From assembly GCF_003628305.1 (NCBI RefSeq), contig NZ_RBZM01000007.1, positions 310,001 to 374,000 of the forward strand: DNA of 64,000 bases, in the 5' to 3' direction. Position numbers and translations under genes: made by a program. Positions 34,281-42,711 of this stretch are shown here, piece after piece. The first letter of the stretch is position 1; the number at the start of each line of letters is the position of its first letter. The notes beneath the pieces were generated by a model. It was not told where the DNA came from, did no database searches, and was given only the letters and a program-made list of their open reading frames with translations. This stretch comes from Cohnella endophytica. GTDB lineage: Bacteria > Bacillota > Bacilli > Paenibacillales > Paenibacillaceae.

Positions 34281-35198
34281 TCAGGGAAGAACATTACCTG
34301 CCGCAAGCAGGATTCCATACCATTCTTCGCGAGTCAGATGGATATCGCTTGCCTTGGCACAATCTTTCAAGCGCTCGATGTTCATCGTGCCTAGTACCGG
34401 TTGCATGCGAGCGGGATGGCGCAACAGCCACGCAATGGCGATCGTCGTGTTGCTGACTCCGTATTTGGCCGCGACCTCGTCGATCTTCTTGTTCAGTTCC
34501 GGGAATTTGTCGTTGTCCAGGAATACGCCCTCGAAGAACCCGTATTGGAACGGGGACCAAGGCTGGATTGTAATATCGTTCAGTCTGCAATAGTCGAGAA
34601 TGCTGCCATCGCGGTTCACGGCGGCTTCGTTCTCCATATTGACGTTAAATCCATTAGTCATCATATTGGCATTGGTGATGCTTAATTGAAGCTGGTTCGC
34701 GACAATGGGCTGCTTCACGAACTTCTTGAGCAGCTCGATCTGCATCGGATTTTGGTTGGACACGCCGAAGTGGCGCACTTTGCCCGAGCTTTCGAGAATA
34801 TCGAATGCTTCGGCTACCTCTTCCGGTTCTACCAAAGTGTCCGGACGGTGCAGCAATAGGATGTCCAGATAATCGGTTCTAAGACGTTTCAAGATGGCGT
34901 CGACCGACGTTAGAATATGCTCTTTGGAGAAATCGAACATGCCCTTACGAATGCCGCATTTGGACTGAAGGATGATCTTCTCGCGGATATCGTCGCTCAT
35001 ATGGATAGCGTCGGCGAAAATAGTCTCGCATTCTCCAGCGCCGTAAATGTCCGCGTGATCGAAGAAATTCGCTTTTTCATCCAGAGCCGTTTGCACGAAG
35101 CGCTCGGCTTCCGTTTTGTTAAGCGAGTTAATGCGCATGCAGCCGACAGCGATGACCGGCACCTCCAACGAGCTGGTTCCAAGCTTAATCGTTCTCAT
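34281..35198 (-). CDS. Aldo-keto reductase (YdhF-like)
   Basis: A 305-residue NADPH-dependent carbonyl reductase with a TIM barrel. The catalytic tetrad is complete: D47 and Y52 (FFDHADIYG), K81 (LQSKCGI), H118 (LLLHRPD). The C-terminal cofactor region reads PVLGTMNIERL. The frame is open upstream to 35273, but AAGGAGG stands right before the ATG at 35198, where family sequence also begins (MRTIKLGTSSLEVPVIAVGCMR). Monocistronic with its own terminator. The physiological substrate is unknown. Confidence 0.92.
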   Translation of the reverse strand: MRTIKLGTSSLEVPVIAVGCMRINSLNKTEAERFVQTALDEKANFFDHADIYGAGECETIFADAIHMSDDIREKIILQSKCGIRKGMFDFSKEHILTSVDAILKRLRTDYLDILLLHRPDTLVEPEEVAEAFDILESSGKVRHFGVSNQNPMQIELLKKFVKQPIVANQLQLSITNANMMTNGFNVNMENEAAVNRDGSILDYCRLNDITIQPWSPFQYGFFEGVFLDNDKFPELNKKIDEVAAKYGVSNTTIAIAWLLRHPARMQPVLGTMNIERLKDCAKASDIHLTREEWYGILLAAGNVLP

Positions 35199-35333
35199 CG
35201 TTAATATCCTCCTTAGGGGATTAGGCAATGTGTGTGTCCGTTCTTTCTTGATTGTGTCATAAATGCGGTACAAGTTTCAATGTTGGAGTATAGTAAGGTT
35301 AATAAAATTGCGACGATGAAAGGGAGAAAACCG

Positions 35334-35609
35334 ATGTGCCGTAATATTAAAACATTATTCAATTTCGAGCCGCCGGCCAACGACGATGAGATTCTCGCGG
35401 CGTCGCTTCAATTCGTAAGGAAGCTCTCCGGCTTTAACCAACCTTCCAAAGCAAACGAGGAGGCGTTTAACCTCGCAGTGGAGGAGGTCGCCGCGGTTGC
35501 CCGGAATTTGCTGAGCTCGCTAGTAACGAAGGCGGAGCCCCGCAACCGGGAGATCGAAATTCAACGGGCCCGCGCCTTATCGGCCAAAAGGTTCGGAGTT
35601 AGAGAATGA
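35334..35609 (+). CDS. DUF2277 family protein
   Basis: A 91-residue helical protein that begins MCRNIKTLFNFEPPA and continues LQFVRKLSGFNQPSKANEEAFNLAVEEVA, the DUF2277 signature. The family is short (about 85-95), widespread and uncharacterised. The frame opens at 35232, but the ATG at 35334 after AAAGGGAG matches the family start. It overlaps the WYL regulator by ATGA, so the two are coupled. Confidence 0.85.
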   Translation: MCRNIKTLFNFEPPANDDEILAASLQFVRKLSGFNQPSKANEEAFNLAVEEVAAVARNLLSSLVTKAEPRNREIEIQRARALSAKRFGVRE

Positions 35610-36562
35610 AGGTGCAGCGATTGCTTGGCATTACGATGATCCTGCTAAGTCAGCGAAGGGTTAACGCCCAGACGCTTGCCGATAAGTTCGAGGTATCGTT
35701 AAGGACGATCTACCGCGATCTGGAGACGATCAATACCGCGGGTATACCGATCGTTTCTTTTACCGGAACGACCGGAGGCTACGAGATCATGGAAAAGTTC
35801 CGGATTGACCGGCAAATCGTTACTTTCGACGATCTTCAGTCGATCCTGGTCGCGCTTAAGGGCGTGCAAGCATCGCTCGATGATCAGGAAATGGACGGCT
35901 TATTGACGAAGATCAAAGCGCTGGTAGCGAGATCCGAACAGAACCAGATGGAAGAGGCGGGCGAGACGCTTATATTCGATACGAATCTGTGGAATGGAAG
36001 CCGATTAAAGGATAAGTCGATTCTGGCTTCGCTCCGTCAAGCTTCCAAGAACCGATCGGTAATATCGTTCCGATATACGAATACGGAAGGAGTAGGGGAA
36101 CAACGGGAAGCCGAACCGATCGGGATCGCGTGGAAGGGGTACGCTTGGTACTTGTACGCGTATTGCAGGCTTCGCGGCGATTATCGGACATTCCGCTTAT
36201 CGAGGTTAAGCGAATTGCGGGTGCATCTGGAGCATTACAAAAACCGGGGAGTCCGGATGGAAGAGCTCGATGCGCGGTGGGGCAACAGAGAAACCGGGCC
36301 GACTATCGATCTGCTGCTGCATTTTCGCCCGCGGTTAAGGATTCGGGTGGAAGAGGCATTCGGTCACGACAAAGTCGAGGTGCAGGAAGACGGCTCGATG
36401 TTGGTCAAGGCCAGCTATCCGGAAGGTCATTGGCTTTACGGTATGCTGCTTAGCTACGGTCCGGATGTTCGCGTGATAAAGCCTGCTTTCGTGGCCGAGA
36501 GAATTAAAAGCCATGCGGAGCAGATCGCCAGCAATTACAAGGAGACGGATGAGGCAAAATGA
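35606..36562 (+). CDS. YafY-type HTH-WYL transcriptional regulator
   Basis: A 318-residue regulator: DeoR-like helix-turn-helix (1-60; RVNAQTLADKFEVSLRTIYRDLETIN), a linker, a WYL ligand-sensing domain (about 145-225; ISFRYTNTEGVGEQREAEPIGIAWKGYAWYLYAYCRLRGDYRTFRLSRL) and a WCX C-terminal extension. WYL domains sense nucleic acid or small ligands. It is coupled to the upstream DUF2277 gene (ATGA) and 18 bases before an acetyltransferase. Targets unknown. Confidence 0.9.
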   Translation: MKVQRLLGITMILLSQRRVNAQTLADKFEVSLRTIYRDLETINTAGIPIVSFTGTTGGYEIMEKFRIDRQIVTFDDLQSILVALKGVQASLDDQEMDGLLTKIKALVARSEQNQMEEAGETLIFDTNLWNGSRLKDKSILASLRQASKNRSVISFRYTNTEGVGEQREAEPIGIAWKGYAWYLYAYCRLRGDYRTFRLSRLSELRVHLEHYKNRGVRMEELDARWGNRETGPTIDLLLHFRPRLRIRVEEAFGHDKVEVQEDGSMLVKASYPEGHWLYGMLLSYGPDVRVIKPAFVAERIKSHAEQIASNYKETDEAK

Positions 36563-36580
36563 GGAATGGGGAGAGGTCGC

Positions 36581-37390
36581 ATGCTGCAGAAGTTCGAAGC
36601 GAACGATAGTGTTCTAAACGGGGATAAGTTTATTGCCGATGAAGTTCCGTACAATCTGGTTCTCCGGATTTCCGAGTTCGAGAACTCGACACGCCTGAAG
36701 ACGCCCGATGACACTTTGATCTTTGTCCAGTCCGGAGGAAATAACGCATGGCTATGGGTTTCCCCTCATTTCGGAGAAGAGCGGAAGAACGATCTTATGC
36801 GCGAGCTTGCAGATCATCTCAAAGCCACCGGATTGCCGGGCGTCAATAGCGACCCGGAGACGGCGAAGCGATTTGCGCAAGCGTATTCGGAAGCCAGCGG
36901 CGTTTCGTACCGTACGCATATGGGATTGGAGTCGTATTCCTGCCCGGAATTAAGGAAGCCAGTTGGCGTACAAGGATCTTTCCGTAAAGCAACGAAACAA
37001 GACGTAGCCACCGTAGCGGAGTTTTTCGCGGGTTTCTCGGAAGGAGCCCACGGAGTGACGGTGGATACGGCGAGTCAAATCCCTAAGGCTGAGGGAGCGA
37101 TCGATATGGGCAACTTGTATCTCTGGATCTTCGATCAACGTCCGGTATCGATGGCCAATATCGCGCATCGATCGCAGAGGCATGCTAGGATCAATGCGGT
37201 CTATACGCCGTCCGCCTATCGCAAGAACGGGTACGCTAGCGCGATCGTCGCAGAGCTCTGCTCGATCCTGGAGTCGGAGAGGCTTGTTCCAATGCTGTAT
37301 GCGGATTTGACCAATCCGGATGCCAACAAGGTGTACCGGAAAATCGGGTTCGTGGAAAACGGCCGTATCGCCGACATTAAGTTCAAATAA
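36581..37390 (+). CDS. GNAT family N-acetyltransferase (two-domain)
   Basis: A 269-residue protein with an N-terminal GNAT-like half (about 1-120) and a catalytic C-terminal GNAT domain (about 130-269). Acetyl-CoA loop: YTPSAYRKNGYASAIVAELC; motif B: LYADLTNPDANKVYRKIGF. The start at 36581 follows GGAGAGG; an in-frame ATG at 36566 lacks a spaced ribosome site. Third gene after the DUF2277 and WYL genes, followed by a terminator-like hairpin. Substrate unknown. Confidence 0.85.
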   Translation: MLQKFEANDSVLNGDKFIADEVPYNLVLRISEFENSTRLKTPDDTLIFVQSGGNNAWLWVSPHFGEERKNDLMRELADHLKATGLPGVNSDPETAKRFAQAYSEASGVSYRTHMGLESYSCPELRKPVGVQGSFRKATKQDVATVAEFFAGFSEGAHGVTVDTASQIPKAEGAIDMGNLYLWIFDQRPVSMANIAHRSQRHARINAVYTPSAYRKNGYASAIVAELCSILESERLVPMLYADLTNPDANKVYRKIGFVENGRIADIKFK

Positions 37391-37416
37391 GTGTATCCCT
37401 CTTTTCGGTAAGCTTT

Positions 37417-37452
37417 AGCCCCGACCGCCTTCTTGGCAGGCGGGGCTGTTTA
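37417..37452 (+). terminator. Probable terminator after acetyltransferase
   Basis: AGCCCCG (37417-37423) pairs with CGGGGCT (37441-37447), followed by GTTTATT. The loop can pair further in part. Confidence 0.7.
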
Positions 37453-37613
37453 TTCGTGGATTTCTAATTTTCCGGCCGTTAACTTGGTTATTGCGCCGTC
37501 CGACGATAGCTCTTCTCCAAGGAAGGGCATAATCTGTTTTAACTTAGAAAGTATAGACATGATATCTTGAAAGAAGCCAAGCCTTTAGTGAGTCGAGCGG
37601 AGGAGAGAACCAC

Positions 37614-38285
37614 ATGAAACACGATGACGGATGGACCGAGCAGGAAAAACGAATTGTCGCAGCTGCGGCCGATTGGGCCCGTACAAAGTTGGAAAAGGAT
37701 AGTAGCGGTCACGATTGGTGGCATATCGACCGGGTCGTGAGAATGACCCGAACGATCGCCCGAGCGGAGCAGGCGGATTCCTTCGTATGCGAGATGGCCG
37801 CGCTATTGCACGATATGGCTGACGAAAAGCTGAACGCCGATCCGTTGGCGGCCGCGCAACAACTGGAGCAATGGCTTCAGAACAGCGGCGCGAGCGTCGA
37901 GCAAGTCGAGCATATTCTCGAGATTATCGGTACGATGTCGTTCAAAGGCGGCTCCCGGCCGCCGATGAGAACCGCCGAGGGGCGGGTGGTGCAAGACGCC
38001 GACCGGCTCGATGCCATAGGAGCGGTGGGAATCTCCCGCGTGTTCGCATATTCCGGTGCTAAGGATCGGCCGATCCACGATCCTGATCTGCCCCCGCGAG
38101 ACCAATTAACGGAACAAGAGTACCGCAACGGCCGCGACACGGCAATCAATCACTTCTACGAGAAGCTCTTGAAGCTCCGGGAATTAATGAACACGACAAC
38201 CGGCAGGAAACTGGCCGAGGACCGGCATCGCTTCATGGAAACGTACTTGAAACGGTTTTATTCCGAGTGGGCGGGGAATAGCTGA
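37614..38285 (+). CDS. HD-domain phosphohydrolase (YpgQ/YedJ-like)
   Basis: A 223-residue metal-dependent hydrolase. The HD signature residues are H (SGHDWWHIDRVVRM), HD (ALLHDMADEK) and D (VVQDADRLDAIG). B. subtilis YpgQ of this family removes pyrophosphate from nucleotides such as dATP in vitro; the cellular role is open. ATG follows CGGAGGAGAG. Monocistronic between hairpins. Motif spacing and the ending GRKLAEDRHRFMETYLKRF match the family over the whole length. Confidence 0.9.
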   Translation: MKHDDGWTEQEKRIVAAAADWARTKLEKDSSGHDWWHIDRVVRMTRTIARAEQADSFVCEMAALLHDMADEKLNADPLAAAQQLEQWLQNSGASVEQVEHILEIIGTMSFKGGSRPPMRTAEGRVVQDADRLDAIGAVGISRVFAYSGAKDRPIHDPDLPPRDQLTEQEYRNGRDTAINHFYEKLLKLRELMNTTTGRKLAEDRHRFMETYLKRFYSEWAGNS

Positions 38286-38310
38286 ATGCAACATTTACTG
38301 AAAGGGTTCT

Positions 38311-38338
38311 AAGGAGGGGGACGTTCCCCTCCTTTTTT
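38311..38338 (+). terminator. Rho-independent terminator
   Basis: AAGGAGGGG (38311-38319) pairs with CCCCTCCTT (38326-38334), followed by TTTT. Confidence 0.9.
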
Positions 38339-38358
38339 GAATTAAGAATTGTATTTGC

Positions 38359-38400
38359 TTGACAATAATCTTCAGATGCAATAATTTGTTATTAACAAAT
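38359..38400 (+). promoter_or_regulatory. Promoter and palindrome upstream of the Nudix-NADAR-KptA operon
   Basis: A consensus -35 (TTGACA, 38359-38364) is followed after 17 bases by a poor -10 (TAATTT, 38382-38387). A perfect palindrome ATTTGTT-ATT-AACAAAT (38384-38400) overlaps the -10. It is the natural candidate for autoregulation by the NrtR-like product of the first gene. Confidence 0.5.
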
Positions 38401-38436
38401 AGATAATATCAAAAAGTTACGAACGGGTGAATATTC

Positions 38437-39330
38437 GTGCGGTTGCGTGATCACAAGGGTTTAACGGAGCAACAATTTCTGGAGCAATATCGCGCAGGAG
38501 ATTTCGAGCGTCCTTCGGTAGCGGCGGACATGGCGATTTTTACGGTCATGGATAGGGAAAAAGACAACTACCGCAAGTTGCCGGAAAAGGAACTGAAGCT
38601 ATTGCTCATTCAGCGCGGAGCGCATCCCTATCTTGGGAAATGGGCGCTGCCTGGGGGATTCGTTCGTCCATCCGAGACGACGGAGATGGCTGCGCGAAGG
38701 GAACTGCGAGAGGAGACGGGCGTTGATAACGTTTATCTGGAGCAGTTATATACGTTTAGCGATTTAGGGAGGGACCCGCGCGCTTGGGTTATGAGTTGCT
38801 CCTATATGGCGTTGATCGATGGTCGCAAAGTAAAGTTGGAAGCGGGTGACGATGCCGATAATGCAGCATGGTTCAGCGTTTCCTACCGCCTGTTGCGCGA
38901 ACAAAAAGAACGAACGGAAGACGGGTACGTGAAAACGAGGAAGCACGAGCTTAAGCTGGCGAATGAAAATTCAACGATGATCGCGGAGATAGAACATACC
39001 GTGACGAGAACGGAAACCTCTTCCTCTTCGGATTACGCTATCGTATCCAACGACGGCTTGGCATTCGACCACGCGAAGATTATCGCGTGCGCCATTGAGC
39101 GTCTTAGAGGCAAGGTATCGTATACGGATATCGCCCTTCATCTTATGCCGAGCTTGTTCACGCTAACCGAATTGCAACAGGTATACGAGGTTATTTTGGA
39201 CAAAGAACTGCTCAAAGCCGCATTTCGGCGCAAGGCGGAGCACTTGGTGGAGGAGACGGACCATTATGCGGAGAGCGCCGGCCATCGTCCGTCGCGATTA
39301 TTTCGAAGGAATTGGGAGAGATTCGAATGA
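38437..39330 (+). CDS. NrtR-like Nudix-domain regulator with intact Nudix box
   Basis: A 297-residue protein with an N-terminal Nudix domain (about 28-160) and a C-terminal winged helix (about 205-290; HLMPSLFTLTELQQVYEVILDKEL, ending GHRPSRLFRRNW), the NrtR layout. NrtR proteins bind ADP-ribose and repress NAD-related genes. Here the Nudix box G-x5-E-x7-REL-x-EE-x-GV is complete (G74 to V96, E80, E89, E92, E93), so it could also hydrolyse ADP-ribose. GTG start after GGGTGA. Its stop overlaps the NADAR gene by ATGA. Inferred to sense ADP-ribose produced by, or acted on by, its two operon partners. Confidence 0.87.
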   Translation: MRLRDHKGLTEQQFLEQYRAGDFERPSVAADMAIFTVMDREKDNYRKLPEKELKLLLIQRGAHPYLGKWALPGGFVRPSETTEMAARRELREETGVDNVYLEQLYTFSDLGRDPRAWVMSCSYMALIDGRKVKLEAGDDADNAAWFSVSYRLLREQKERTEDGYVKTRKHELKLANENSTMIAEIEHTVTRTETSSSSDYAIVSNDGLAFDHAKIIACAIERLRGKVSYTDIALHLMPSLFTLTELQQVYEVILDKELLKAAFRRKAEHLVEETDHYAESAGHRPSRLFRRNWERFE

Positions 39331-39890
39331 AAAATAGCTTGGAAAGGTTACTTGCCGATTGTAAGGCCGGGCAAGAATTCACGTTCTTGTATTTCTGGGG
39401 ACATACGCCGCCGAAAGATGGGAGCCTGAACCGGAGTTGCTTAAGTCAATGGTGGTTATGCCCTTTCACGATTGACGGCATAACATACTCCTGCGCAGAG
39501 CAGTACATGATGGCGGAGAAAGCGAGATTGTTCCACGACGATAAGAATCTCGCGAATATCATGTCAGCGAAGACTCCGAAAGAGATGAAGGAATTCGGAC
39601 GTGCGGTAAGCGGTTTTGATCGCGTCCTTTGGGAGAGACAATCTTATGAGGTCGTAAAAAAGGGAAACTACGCAAAATTCTCGCAAAATCCGGATTTATG
39701 GCATTATCTCAAATCCACCGGAAATTGCATTTTAGTAGAAGCAAGTCCCGTTGACCGAGTCTGGGGAATCGGTATCGGACAGGAACACCCGAACGCGGGA
39801 GACCCGTCGAAGTGGGAAGGCGCCAATTTGCTTGGTTTCGCCCTTACCGAAGTCAGGGATGAATTATTGGAGAAGGAGTGGACTTTATGA
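39327..39890 (+). CDS. NADAR/YbiA-family N-glycosidase
   Basis: A 187-residue protein of the NADAR (YbiA, DUF1768) fold. Signature segments: TLYFWGHTP-like opening (FLYFWGHTPPKDG), the active-site ITYSCAEQYMMAEKARLF, and WERQSYEVVKKGNYAKFSQNPDLWHYLKSTGNCILVEASPVDRVWGIG. Known members cleave N-glycosidic bonds of ribosyl compounds; some remove ADP-ribose from guanine in nucleic acid. The ATG at 39327 overlaps the upstream stop (ATGA) and has GGGAGAG six bases before. Its own stop overlaps kptA by ATGA. Context with KptA and a Nudix regulator supports an ADP-ribose role. Confidence 0.9.
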   Translation: MKNSLERLLADCKAGQEFTFLYFWGHTPPKDGSLNRSCLSQWWLCPFTIDGITYSCAEQYMMAEKARLFHDDKNLANIMSAKTPKEMKEFGRAVSGFDRVLWERQSYEVVKKGNYAKFSQNPDLWHYLKSTGNCILVEASPVDRVWGIGIGQEHPNAGDPSKWEGANLLGFALTEVRDELLEKEWTL

Positions 39891-40441
39891 AACAAAGTAA
39901 TCGCGACGTAGAACTGGGGCGTTTCTTGAGTTTGGTGTTGCGGCACGATCCTTCGGCGGCGGGAATACGTTTGGATCCCCACGGTTGGGCCGATGTCGAA
40001 GATTTGCTTGCGGGATGTAACAAAGCCGGCAAAAAGATAGACTTCGAAAGCTTGGAGCGTATCGTTCGGGAGAACGGCAAGCAACGATATGCTTTTAATG
40101 AGGAGCGGAACAAGATTCGCGCGAATCAGGGCCATTCATTGTCCGTAGACGTAGGACTAAGGGAAAGCTTGCCGCCCGATCTGCTCTATCACGGGACAGC
40201 AACCCGCTTCCTGGATAGCATTCGTTCCGAGGGGATTCAGAAGCTGTCAAGGCAACACGTACATCTATCAGCGGACGAGAAGACAGCCGTTGAGGTCGGT
40301 AAGCGTCATGGAAAGGCGTTGTTGCTTCGAATAGACGCGAAGTCTATGCACCGCGACGGGCACCGCTTCTATCTCTCGGATAATCACGTATGGCTGTGCG
40401 ACTCCGTTCCTTGGGAGTACGTGGTCGCGGATATTAAGTAA
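39887..40441 (+). CDS. kptA: RNA 2'-phosphotransferase (KptA/Tpt1)
   Basis: A 184-residue enzyme that transfers a 2'-phosphate from RNA to NAD+, giving ADP-ribose 1'',2''-cyclic phosphate; Tpt1 enzymes can also ADP-ribosylate 5'-phosphate ends. An N-terminal winged-helix half holds R19-H20 (LVLRHDP) and HGWADVEDLL. R78 lies in KIRANQGHS. The ART-like half shows LLYHGTATRFLDSI, RQHVHLS and FYLSDNHVWL. The fourth conserved Arg is not assigned by me. The start at 39887 overlaps the NADAR stop (ATGA) with AAGGAG upstream. Bacteria lack 2'-phosphate-leaving tRNA splicing, so its substrate here is open. A terminator begins at its stop codon. Confidence 0.94.
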   Translation: MKQSNRDVELGRFLSLVLRHDPSAAGIRLDPHGWADVEDLLAGCNKAGKKIDFESLERIVRENGKQRYAFNEERNKIRANQGHSLSVDVGLRESLPPDLLYHGTATRFLDSIRSEGIQKLSRQHVHLSADEKTAVEVGKRHGKALLLRIDAKSMHRDGHRFYLSDNHVWLCDSVPWEYVVADIK

Positions 40442-40476
40442 CCCTTTCCATCTACTCGATGGAAAGGGTTTTGTTT
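40440..40476. terminator. Terminator overlapping the kptA stop codon
   Basis: AACCCTTTCCATC (40440-40452) pairs perfectly with GATGGAAAGGGTT (40458-40470), followed by TTGTTTT. It includes the last bases of the kptA stop. It may also serve the convergent TetR gene. Confidence 0.9.
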
Positions 40477-40511
40477 TACTTTTCTTTTTCGAATAACTAT
40501 TCTTTTTGCGC

Positions 40512-41081
40512 TTATTCCGGGAAGAATAAATTGCGGTTGATCATTTGGCTTAGATAGTTGTCCATCTCCTCGGGAGAGTGCATCATTCCGTCCTTCATCC
40601 ACCAAGCGCAGAGAGAGGAGAGGGCGCCGGAGTAGAAGGCGGCGACAATATCGACCGGGACCTTGAAGTTTACGCCGTCCTTCTGAGCTTGCAGTAAGTC
40701 CTGCCTCAAGGATTCGGCTCCGTGCTTCATCATCATGTTGCTTATAAAGCTATTCTCCGTCGCCGCTTTCACAAGCGTCTGGAACTGCTTCGTATGGCCC
40801 CAGCTTTGAATGAGCTTCATCGGATGAAGAATACGGTCTTCATAGCTTCTGTTCTTGAACAACTCGTTAGTCGCTTCGAGACCGAAGTACAGGAGGTGAT
40901 GTTTGTCTTCGAAATGCTTATAAAAAGTCGTGCGATGAACCATTGCCCGGTCGCAGACTTCTTGAACGCTCAACGATTCGAAGGCACGGCTCTCGAGCAA
41001 GTCCAACAGCGCCTCCCACAATAATTTCCGCGTGCGCCGGACGCGCAAGTCGGTCTTGCCCTCTTGCTTGTTCGTATACAT
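40512..41081 (-). CDS. TetR-family repressor of the adjacent efflux gene
   Basis: A 189-residue regulator. The N-terminal TetR helix-turn-helix (about 12-60) reads RRTRKLLWEALLDLLESRAFESLSVQEVCDRAMVHRTTFYKHF, followed by a helical ligand domain of the YxaF/TetR_C type. It is divergent from the DHA2 MFS gene at 41232. Two inverted repeats lie in the 150 bp between them, one over the MFS -10, the classical layout of local repression released by the exported drug. Ligand unknown. Confidence 0.9.
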   Translation of the reverse strand: MYTNKQEGKTDLRVRRTRKLLWEALLDLLESRAFESLSVQEVCDRAMVHRTTFYKHFEDKHHLLYFGLEATNELFKNRSYEDRILHPMKLIQSWGHTKQFQTLVKAATENSFISNMMMKHGAESLRQDLLQAQKDGVNFKVPVDIVAAFYSGALSSLCAWWMKDGMMHSPEEMDNYLSQMINRNLFFPE

Positions 41082-41093
41082 TTGGCACTCCTT

Positions 41094-41171
41094 TGTAGAT
41101 TAGGCTACATTTCGGTATGAATTGATTCTTGGCGTAAGATTCCGGTGAATGTATATTAGCAACTATACATT
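41094..41171. promoter_or_regulatory. TetR/MFS divergent promoter with two inverted repeats
   Basis: AATGTATA-8-TATACATT (41148-41171) covers the -10 (TATATT, 41152-41157) of a promoter whose -35 is TTGGCG (41129-41134, spacing 17). TGTAG-6-CTACA (41094-41109) lies near the TetR start. Both are candidate operators. Confidence 0.6.
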
Positions 41172-41231
41172 TGTTCATTTAAGCATACAAGTGTAGATAA
41201 ACAGATAAAGGAATGGCAGGAGGAACCAAAT

Positions 41232-42710
41232 ATGAATGCTTCTAGTACAGGCACCAAAGGCACAGCGCCGGACTTAAGCAAAATCAGGAGAGGACCCATC
41301 GTCGTTGCGCTGATCATCGGCGCATTCGTCGCGATATTGAACGAGACGTTACTGGGTAACGCGTTTCCGGATTTAATGAAGGCTTTCGACGTATCGGCCT
41401 CTACGATCCAGTGGCTCTCGACCGCTTACATGCTCGTCGTCGGGGTGCTCGTGCCGGTTACGGCTTTACTGCAACAATGGTATACGACAAGGCAGATGTT
41501 CTTAGGAGCCATGATCTTATTCCTGATCGGAACGATCGTCTCCGCTACCGCGCCCGAGTTTGGCGTGTTGCTGACGGGCCGGGTTATCCAGGCGCTCGGA
41601 ACCGGGTTGATGCTGCCGGTCATGATGAACACGATTCTGGTCATTTTCCCGCCGGAAAAAAGAGGAGGCGCGATGGGATTAATCGGCCTCGTCATTATGT
41701 TCGCTCCCGCGATCGGACCGACGGTATCCGGCTTGATCATGGACTCGCTATCTTGGCATTGGCTGTTCTATCTGGTTATTCCGCTTGCGGTATTTTCCAT
41801 TATTTTCGCCGCCGTCTACATGAAGAACGTATCCGAGATCACGAAGCCGAAAGTGGATATTTTGTCGATTATCCTCTCTACGGTCGGTTTCGGCGGCATC
41901 GTGTACGGATTCAGTTCGTCCGGTAGCGCAGGCTGGTCGGACCCGGAAGTGTATTGGACAATCATCGTCGGCGCGATTGCGCTCCTGTTGTTCATCTGGC
42001 GTCAGTTAGTGCTGAAAGATCCGGTTATGGACTTGCGGGCGTTCAAATACCCGATGTTCGCGCTCGTGACCATACTGCTCTTCGTACTCATGATGACGTT
42101 GTTCTCTACGATGACGCTGCTTCCGATGTTCCTGCAAGGGGCGCTGCTCATGACCGCGTTCAAATCCGGCTTGACGATGTTGCCGGGGGGCGTCGTGAAC
42201 GGGATCATGGCTCCCGTCGCAGGCAAGCTGTTCGACAAATTCGGGCCTCGAGTGCTCGTGACGCCGGGTATCATCCTCGTCGTAATCGCGATATGGATGT
42301 TCACCGGGGTCGGCGCTTCGGCTAGTACCGGATATGTGGTGACAATCCACATCATCATGCTGGTCGGCATTTCTTTAGTCATGATGCCTGCCCAGACGAC
42401 GGGTTTGAATCAATTGCCCCGTCGATTGTATCCGCACGGCACCGCCATTCTGAACACGCTGCAGCAAGTATCCGGAGCGATCGGAACGGCATTGTTCATC
42501 AGCATTATGTCTAACGGCTCGAAGGATTACTTGAAGGGCTCCAGCGATCCGAATTCTCCAGGCGAGAAAGTTCAAGCGTTGGTTGCGGGCGTGCACAACG
42601 CGTTCTGGATCGGCCTGGTCATCGGGATCATCGCTCTGGTCATCGGATTGTTCATCCGTCGTACCCGGCCGCCGGAAGGCGAAGAAAGCCGAGCGCCTGC
42701 CGGACACTGA
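41232..42710 (+). CDS. DHA2-family (EmrB/QacA) multidrug MFS transporter
   Basis: A 492-residue 14-helix drug:H+ antiporter. Motif A/D1 region: VAILNETLLGNAFPDLMKAFDVSASTIQWLSTAYMLVVGVLVPVTALL. Motif C of antiporters is at LVIMFAPAIGPTVSGLIMDSLSWHWLFYL. The antiporter motif, length and divergent TetR repressor point to efflux of a toxic compound. ATG follows GGCAGGAGG. A perfect UUCG-loop terminator follows 17 bases after the stop. Substrate not deducible. Confidence 0.92.
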   Translation: MNASSTGTKGTAPDLSKIRRGPIVVALIIGAFVAILNETLLGNAFPDLMKAFDVSASTIQWLSTAYMLVVGVLVPVTALLQQWYTTRQMFLGAMILFLIGTIVSATAPEFGVLLTGRVIQALGTGLMLPVMMNTILVIFPPEKRGGAMGLIGLVIMFAPAIGPTVSGLIMDSLSWHWLFYLVIPLAVFSIIFAAVYMKNVSEITKPKVDILSIILSTVGFGGIVYGFSSSGSAGWSDPEVYWTIIVGAIALLLFIWRQLVLKDPVMDLRAFKYPMFALVTILLFVLMMTLFSTMTLLPMFLQGALLMTAFKSGLTMLPGGVVNGIMAPVAGKLFDKFGPRVLVTPGIILVVIAIWMFTGVGASASTGYVVTIHIIMLVGISLVMMPAQTTGLNQLPRRLYPHGTAILNTLQQVSGAIGTALFISIMSNGSKDYLKGSSDPNSPGEKVQALVAGVHNAFWIGLVIGIIALVIGLFIRRTRPPEGEESRAPAGH

Positions 42711-42711
42711 T

